Source: WLMZ01 sp037139095 (GTDB lineage Bacteria; Actinomycetota; Acidimicrobiia; Acidimicrobiales; Ilumatobacteraceae). Taken from it: 36,558 bases of DNA. Of this stretch, positions 32,236-36,558 are shown piece after piece. Each line of letters opens with the position of its first letter. Position 1 is the first letter of the stretch. The position numbers and the translations under genes were made by a program. The stretch spans positions 1-36,558 of the forward strand of contig JBAXHD010000026.1 in NCBI GenBank assembly GCA_037139095.1, read 5' to 3'. The notes under the pieces were generated by a model that did no database searches, was not told the DNA's origin, and saw only the letters and a list, made by a program, of their open reading frames with translations.

Positions 32236-32859
32236 ATGCTTACGTTGTCCTTGATCTGCACGGCGATTGCCGCCGTCACCAACTGGTCCACGCGCGTGTG
32301 GCCCAACCGCACACTTGAGACGATGTCCAAACCCGTCACCACCACGTTGGTGATCTGGGTTGCAATCGCCGCCGATGGCCCGAAGGCCGCCACTGTTCTG
32401 GCCGTGATTGGTCTGTTGTTTTGCCTTATCGGTGACATCGCGTTGCTCGAGGTGGTCGACAAGTTCATCGTGGGCCTCGCTTCGTTCTTGATCGGGCACC
32501 TTGTGTTCGTCGCGATGTTCGTCACGATGCATCTGCATCGGCCGCTGTGGGGGCTCATTGCCGCATTGCTGTTGGTGCTTCACGGCGCGCTGATCGGACG
32601 CAAGATCCTCAACGGCGCAGCAACCAATAAGCCCGAACTCAAGGTTCCCGTGATGGCGTATCTGCTGATCATCTCGAGCATGGCTGTGGTGGCAGCGATG
32701 ACCGGCAGCTGGTGGGCCATTGTTGGTGCAGCGGCATTTGTAATCAGCGACACGTTGCTTGGCTGGCGCGAGTTCGTCGCTCACAAGAAGTGGCTCCCCA
32801 TCGCAGTGATGGTCACGTATCACGCCGCACTTGTTGGTTTGGCACTCGGCCTCCACTGA
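32236..32859 (+). CDS. YhhN/TMEM86-family lysoplasmalogenase-like membrane protein
   Basis: A 207-residue protein with seven to eight hydrophobic helices. The motifs FCLIGDIALL (about residue 72), GHLVFVA and FVISDTLLGWREF (about 172-185) are the conserved acid-containing helices of the YhhN family, whose mammalian member TMEM86B hydrolyses lysoplasmalogen in the membrane. Activity in bacteria is not well established. ATG 32236 is preferred; TTG 32230 would add two residues. It begins 58 bases after the TSUP gene on the same strand, so cotranscription is possible. A 224-codon opposite frame over the same bases is a shadow. Confidence 0.8.
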   Translation: MLTLSLICTAIAAVTNWSTRVWPNRTLETMSKPVTTTLVIWVAIAADGPKAATVLAVIGLLFCLIGDIALLEVVDKFIVGLASFLIGHLVFVAMFVTMHLHRPLWGLIAALLLVLHGALIGRKILNGAATNKPELKVPVMAYLLIISSMAVVAAMTGSWWAIVGAAAFVISDTLLGWREFVAHKKWLPIAVMVTYHAALVGLALGLH

Positions 32860-32862
32860 TAA

Positions 32863-32891
32863 CTGTCACGTTGGCTCAGGTCTTCTAAGGT
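32863..32891 (+). promoter_or_regulatory. Promoter of DUF1330 gene (CTGTCA, 17 nt, TAAGGT)
   Basis: CTGTCA (32863-32868) is a 4/6 match to the -35 consensus and is exactly 17 nt from TAAGGT (32886-32891). The predicted start is near 32898, giving a leader of about 21 nt with GGAGG at 32909-32913. Confidence 0.45.
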
Positions 32892-32918
32892 GATCGCTTC
32901 AACGCCTTGGAGGTCATG

Positions 32919-33332
32919 ATGGAAGTCACGAACGCCGTCTATCCCGCACACGAGCAGCTTCAGGAGTTCTTTGGTTCGCCTGACGATGGCCCGTTCGTGA
33001 TGGTCAACCTGATCAAGTTCAAAGAGCGGGCCGAGTACGCCGATGATCCATCCATCGATATCTCCGGCCGAGAGGCCTACGCCTTGTACGGCGAGGCGGT
33101 TTCACAGGTAGTCGAAGGGCGCGGCGGTCGCATCATTTATAGCGGCGATGTCACCGGTCTGCTGTTGGGCGAAGTTGGCGAACTCTGGGACATGGTTGCC
33201 CTCGTTGAGTACGCATCGCAGGCTGCGTTTATGGAGCAGATGTCGTCGCCCGATCGGGCATCAATCGAGCGTCATCGCCATGCCGGTCTCGCTGGCCAAC
33301 TGAACATCCGCACCAAGCTCCGCCCAACCTGA
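32919..33332 (+). CDS. DUF1330-domain protein
   Basis: A 137-residue soluble protein. FVMVNLIKFKERAEY near residues 25-40, YALYGEAV and GRIIYSGDV, WDMVALVEYASQAAFMEQMSSP match the DUF1330 ferredoxin-like alpha/beta barrel. A dimeric enzyme or binding role has been suggested for the family, and the function is unknown. ATG 32919 is set by GGAGG five nt upstream; the ATG just before it (32916) is too close to that site. It has its own promoter and is separate from the YhhN gene. It converges with the MBL gene after 72 bases that contain no clear terminator. Confidence 0.78.
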   Translation: MEVTNAVYPAHEQLQEFFGSPDDGPFVMVNLIKFKERAEYADDPSIDISGREAYALYGEAVSQVVEGRGGRIIYSGDVTGLLLGEVGELWDMVALVEYASQAAFMEQMSSPDRASIERHRHAGLAGQLNIRTKLRPT

Positions 33333-33404
33333 CCCCGGTCCGCCCGATCTGCCCAAACATGTTGCATGGGTGCGACGGGTCCGAGGACTGTGCAAGCGAT
33401 AGGG

Positions 33405-34124
33405 CTAGTTCTTGCCGCCGAAGTACTGCATCCACGCGTCGCGGGTCTTGGGCTTGAAGATGTAGTTGTCTTCGCGGAGATCGATCATCGACGCATCGGC
33501 TGATGCCGAGTACATATGGCCCGGGTAGACCACCGTGTCGTCGGGCAGGGCAGAGAGCATCTGCAAGCTTGAGTACATCAGCTCGGGATCGCTTCCGGGA
33601 AGATCGGTGCGCCCGCACCCCTCGAGGAACAGCGTGTCGCCTGAGACGAGCTTGCCTTCAACCAAGAAGCACTGGCTGCCTGGAGTGTGGCCGGGTGTGT
33701 GCAGCAGAGCAATCTCGATGCCGCCGACGATGACGACATCGCCAGCATCGTGTTGCTTGAGATCGTTGAGCCCCACGCCGGTGGTGCGAGTGACCCACGG
33801 TGCCTCGTCGGCCTGCACGTGAATGGGGCAGTGGCAACGAGTAAGCAGTTCGGTGACGCCCTCGATGGCATAGCCCATCATGCCGCCACCCACATGGTCG
33901 GGGTGATAGTGGGTTGCCAATACGCCGGTGACCTTCATGCCATCGGCCTCGACGATGTCGACAATGTCGTTCACCGCATATGCGGGATCGACCAACAATG
34001 TCTCGCCGGTGACACGGTCGCCGATGGCATAGACGAAGTTGAGCATCTGGCGGGCAACGGGATTGTCCGTTGCGAAATCGCGACCGGACAAGAGTTGGCG
34101 AAAATACAACTGGGGCTGAATCAC
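33405..34124 (-). CDS. MBL-fold metallohydrolase (GloB-like)
   Basis: A 239-residue metallo-beta-lactamase-fold enzyme. The zinc motif HxHxDH is H72, H74, D76, H77 in THYHPDHVGG, with further ligands in LLHTPGHTPGS and SGDTLF. GCGRTDLPGSDPELMYSSL follows and is shared by hydroxyacylglutathione hydrolase and persulfide-dioxygenase-like proteins. The substrate is probably a thioester or sulfur compound (family knowledge), not certain. GTG 34124 is leaderless behind TAGCTT. It diverges from the ProA-like gene with 85 bases between. Confidence 0.87.
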   Translation of the reverse strand: MIQPQLYFRQLLSGRDFATDNPVARQMLNFVYAIGDRVTGETLLVDPAYAVNDIVDIVEADGMKVTGVLATHYHPDHVGGGMMGYAIEGVTELLTRCHCPIHVQADEAPWVTRTTGVGLNDLKQHDAGDVVIVGGIEIALLHTPGHTPGSQCFLVEGKLVSGDTLFLEGCGRTDLPGSDPELMYSSLQMLSALPDDTVVYPGHMYSASADASMIDLREDNYIFKPKTRDAWMQYFGGKN

Positions 34125-34131
34125 CCGACCA

Positions 34132-34137
34132 AAGCTA
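34132..34137 (-). promoter_or_regulatory. -10 box TAGCTT, leaderless start for MBL gene
   Basis: TAGCTT on the minus strand is followed by 7 nt and the GTG at 34124. It lies 58 bases from the opposing TACGAT box of the ProA-like gene, so both leaderless promoters share the 85-base gap. Confidence 0.45.
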
Positions 34138-34195
34138 TTCGCTGCATTGGCCAGTTTGGTGCCATGCAGTCAGTCTTCGCGAGGAACCGAACACC

Positions 34196-34201
34196 TACGA
34201 T
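34196..34201 (+). promoter_or_regulatory. -10 box TACGAT, leaderless start for ProA-like gene
   Basis: TACGAT followed by 8 nt and ATG 34210. It selects ATG 34210 over the ATG 34147 in the same frame, which would overlap the opposite promoter. Confidence 0.5.
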
Positions 34202-34209
34202 GTGACCCA

Positions 34210-35718
34210 ATGGACAACATTCAGCCGCTCGTGGGTCTCGTCGCTGGTCAGGTCGTGCCGTTCGGCGGCGACCGTCTGGCCACAGTGAGCCAATCACTTG
34301 CCGATGCGTTTCGGCCCGGCGACCGACTCGTGGTCGTTCAGGACTCAGGGTCGCTGTTACACATTCCTGCTGCTGAGTTCGCTTTGGTGCGGTCGGCCGT
34401 CGCTCGCGCCGTCGAGGCGTTCGCGTTGCTCGCCGCCGTCTCTGACGGACAGGTTTCTGCCTTCTTCGATTTGTTCGCTGCTGCGCTCGAAGACGACGAC
34501 GTCTTCGCTCTCGTGGCCGCGGCCAACGATCTCGATGTTCAATCGGCCGCTGCTCGCGGTAGGTCTACCACCCGGTTGCAGTTGTCGCAGCGCATGCGCT
34601 CCGACATGATCGACGGCCTTCGGGTGTGGCGAGATACTGAAACGCCGAGGCAACAGGTGGTCGAACACGTGCGCCACGCCGGTTGGAGTGTTACGGCCGA
34701 GCGTGCTCCGCTGGGCGTTGTGGGCTTTGTGTTCGAGGGCCGTCCAAATGTATTTGCAGATGCAACAGGTGTGCTTCGCACCGGCAACACAGCAGTGCTG
34801 CGCATCGGCAGCGATGCGCTCGGCACGGCCGAAGCGATCATGCGTTATGCGTTGGCGCCAGCGCTCGCCAAAGCTGGCCTGCCCGACGGTTGCGTTTCGC
34901 TGGTTGCGTCACCAGCGCGTGCTGCCGGCTGGGCGCTGTTCAACGATCATCGACTCTCGCTGGCTATCGCCCGCGGGTCGGGTGAGGCCGTTGCCCAGCT
35001 CGGTGCCGTTGCTCGTCAGGCCGGGGTTCCCGTGAGCCTGCATGGCACCGGCGGGGCCTGGATGATGGTCGCAAGCTCAGCCGAGGCCCAGCGATTTCGC
35101 GACTCGGTGTTCTATTCCCTCGATCGCAAGGTGTGTAACACCCTCAACGTGTGTTGCATCGTGGCCGACCGTGCGGCCGATCTGGTGCCACTGTTTATCG
35201 ACACTGTTCGCGCTGCCGGCGCAGCTCGTGGCACCACCGCTCGCGTGCATGTCGTCGATAGGTCGGCAGGTCACGTTGCGGCACCGCTCTTCGCCGAGAT
35301 GGTTCGCGTCGACCGGGCCGAGGGCGGTGTCGATGAACCATTTGCTGACATCATCAGCGAGGCCACACTCGCTACCGAGTGGGAGTGGGAGAACTCGCCC
35401 GAGGTGTCGCTTGTTGTGGTTGCCTCTATCGATCAGGCAGTCGATCTGTTCAACCGCTACAGCCCACAGCTGACCGCGTCGCTCATCAGTAGCGACCCCG
35501 TCGAGCACGACAGCTTTTACGATCGCTGCGATGCGCCCTTCATTGGCGATGGCTTTACGCGGTGGGTCGATGGTCAGTTCGCGCTGAATCGTCCAGAGCT
35601 TGGTCTGTCGAACTGGGAAGCGGGTCGCCTGTTCTCGCGCAGCGCAGTGCTGTCGGGCGACTCAGTGTTCACCGTTCGTTTACGAGCCACTGTCAGCGAC
35701 GCAACAACGCATCGCTAA
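34210..35718 (+). CDS. ProA-like aldehyde dehydrogenase with N-terminal extension
   Basis: A 502-residue ALDH-superfamily protein of the gamma-glutamyl phosphate reductase type. The signature APLGVVGFVFEGRPNVFAD (167-184), the TGNTAVLRIGSDA segment, and the catalytic C309 in DRKVCNTLNV match ProA. Usual ProA is about 420 residues. Here about 70-80 extra residues precede the domain (GDRLVVVQDSGSLLHIP), without recognised fold. No proB or other proline gene is close, so it may be the housekeeping reductase of proline synthesis or a paralogue with another acyl phosphate substrate. The stop is 4 bases from the converging Rieske gene. Confidence 0.75.
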   Translation: MDNIQPLVGLVAGQVVPFGGDRLATVSQSLADAFRPGDRLVVVQDSGSLLHIPAAEFALVRSAVARAVEAFALLAAVSDGQVSAFFDLFAAALEDDDVFALVAAANDLDVQSAAARGRSTTRLQLSQRMRSDMIDGLRVWRDTETPRQQVVEHVRHAGWSVTAERAPLGVVGFVFEGRPNVFADATGVLRTGNTAVLRIGSDALGTAEAIMRYALAPALAKAGLPDGCVSLVASPARAAGWALFNDHRLSLAIARGSGEAVAQLGAVARQAGVPVSLHGTGGAWMMVASSAEAQRFRDSVFYSLDRKVCNTLNVCCIVADRAADLVPLFIDTVRAAGAARGTTARVHVVDRSAGHVAAPLFAEMVRVDRAEGGVDEPFADIISEATLATEWEWENSPEVSLVVVASIDQAVDLFNRYSPQLTASLISSDPVEHDSFYDRCDAPFIGDGFTRWVDGQFALNRPELGLSNWEAGRLFSRSAVLSGDSVFTVRLRATVSDATTHR

Positions 35719-35722
35719 GACC

Positions 35723-36556
35723 TCAGACGAGGTGTGGATCGACAGCTTCGCGAACGAGTTGATGAAACTCGGCGACCGCGTGCTCGTGACGAGGGCTGAG
35801 CGATCCGGACTGATACAAACCGGCCACGAGGTTCTTTTGCACCATCTCGCAGATGCGAACATCTTCGTCGGCGACTTCTTCGCTGTCTTTCACGATCGTG
35901 TCGGCGTCGTCTGAGTTGTCGTCGAAAAAGTACTCGAAGATGAGATCCATCTTGTCGTTGCCCACTGGCAGCCAGCGTTCAACCGCCATGCCGCCCGGGA
36001 AAATATCGAACGAGAAGCAGGGGAAGAAATAGCCCCACACGCCACTCCAGGTTTGGCCAACGCGCCGCGGTGCAACGTGAATGTTCCAGCGCGGGTCGCC
36101 TTCGCCGCTGATGACATAGTCGAGTGCATCGACCTCTTTGCACATGGCCGGATGAACCAGCGGAAGGTGGTAGCCCTCAACGAAGTTGTCGTTGTAGACC
36201 TTCCAGTTCATCGAAGTGTGGCGAACCGTGCGGCTATGGAAGCGGTAGCCCTCGGTGGGGTATTCCTTGCAGCGATCGACGAATCCGCCGAGCCACTCAA
36301 TGAGATCGGGGGTGCTTGGGTCGAGGCACACGAAGATCATGCCGCGCCAGCTCTGGGCGCGGATCTTGCTGAGGCACGTTCCTGCAGGTGCTTCGGCGCC
36401 GAAGTCGCGCGCATTGAGCAGCAACCCTTCTTTGTCGAAGGCCCAACCGTGATAGCGGCACACCAAGTTGGCTTGGTGTCCGTTGCCTTCCCACACAATG
36501 GGTCCGGCGCGGTGCGGACACATGTTGTGAAAGGCGCGCAGGCCGCCGTCGTCGGC
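35723..36556 (-). CDS. Rieske aromatic-ring-hydroxylating/choline-monooxygenase-like oxygenase alpha subunit, partial
   Basis: The 277 visible codons run off the window end; the true start lies beyond 36558. The Rieske ligands are visible as C-x-H in NMCPHRAG and C-x2-H in CRYHGW. The mononuclear iron site is VYNDNFVEGYHLPLVHP with two histidines. The middle part contains DIFPGGMAVERWLP. The protein belongs to the alpha subunit group of Rieske non-heme iron oxygenases that includes aromatic dioxygenases, choline monooxygenase and glycine-betaine demethylases; the substrate cannot be read. The C-terminus (AVDPHLV) is complete. It converges on the ProA-like gene with a 4-base gap, so no terminator fits between. 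Confidence 0.85.
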   Translation of the reverse strand, partial: ADDGGLRAFHNMCPHRAGPIVWEGNGHQANLVCRYHGWAFDKEGLLLNARDFGAEAPAGTCLSKIRAQSWRGMIFVCLDPSTPDLIEWLGGFVDRCKEYPTEGYRFHSRTVRHTSMNWKVYNDNFVEGYHLPLVHPAMCKEVDALDYVISGEGDPRWNIHVAPRRVGQTWSGVWGYFFPCFSFDIFPGGMAVERWLPVGNDKMDLIFEYFFDDNSDDADTIVKDSEEVADEDVRICEMVQKNLVAGLYQSGSLSPRHEHAVAEFHQLVREAVDPHLV

Positions 36557-36558
36557 GC

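Noticed and set aside
32182..32856. 224-codon open frame opposite the YhhN gene
   Set aside because: It mirrors the coding strand, is His/Gln/Asp-rich, and lacks any recognised motif; the plus-strand frame has clear membrane helices and YhhN motifs.
1..36558. CRISPR array, insertion sequence, integrase, tRNA or rRNA
   Set aside because: No regularly spaced repeats outside the collagen gene, no transposase or integrase motif and no cloverleaf-like segment were seen on reading both strands.

Overview
The window is a gene-dense, high-GC bacterial chromosome segment with 30 protein genes, no RNA genes and no mobile elements. No gap exceeds about 190 bases. The content fits a free-living actinobacterium, and I would guess the Acidimicrobiia (Ilumatobacter-like): a luciferase-like monooxygenase, an acyl-CoA dehydrogenase, a stand-alone LigD-type polymerase domain, a DUF2157 membrane protein, and repeated TANNNT boxes only 6-8 nt upstream of start codons, which is the signature of leaderless actinobacterial transcripts. 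The taxonomy is inference; no marker gene is present.

Layout. 1-2.1 kb: the end of a collagen-like Gly-X-Y protein followed by a PMT/GT39-like membrane glycosyltransferase. 2.1-3.2 kb: an AzlC/AzlD amino-acid exporter pair. 3.3-6.9 kb: a DUF2157 membrane protein, then NfeD and an SPFH/band-7 protein sharing an ATGA overlap, then a small acyltransferase. 7-8 kb: a pirin. 8-13.4 kb (minus strand): SDR, aldo/keto reductase, L-fuconate dehydratase, alpha/beta-hydrolase and aldehyde dehydrogenase, which together look like a non-phosphorylative L-fucose oxidation pathway. Divergent from it is an ABC sugar-binding-protein homologue that has no signal peptide and no permease. 14.7-17.5 kb (minus): an MDR oxidoreductase and a cytoplasmic GH20 hexosaminidase. 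17.6-22.6 kb: a beta-lactamase-fold serine hydrolase, a second PMT-like glycosyltransferase, an APH/ACAD10-type phosphotransferase and an LLM oxidoreductase. 22.8-25.6 kb: a betaine-homocysteine methyltransferase-like gene, an SDR and an NAD-dependent epimerase, tightly packed. 25.6-30.2 kb: acyl-CoA dehydrogenase, MFS exporter, DMT-type membrane protein and LigD-type polymerase domain. 30.2-32.2 kb: a TauD-type dioxygenase divergent from a TauE/SafE exporter. 32.2-36.6 kb: a YhhN lysoplasmalogenase-like protein, a DUF1330 protein, an MBL-fold hydrolase divergent from a ProA-like dehydrogenase, and the C-terminal part of a Rieske oxygenase that runs off the window.

The strongest candidate for something undescribed is the 7.9-17.5 kb sugar region. 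The enzymes for fucose, fuconolactone/fuconate, keto-deoxy-fuconate and its diketo form are largely present, but no fumarylacetoacetase-type hydrolase is seen. An alpha/beta-hydrolase is translationally coupled to the dehydratase instead. A cytosolic sugar-binding-protein homologue and a cytosolic GH20 sit beside it. Secondary candidates are a collagen-like/mannosyltransferase pair and a divergent sulfonate module (TauD/TauE).
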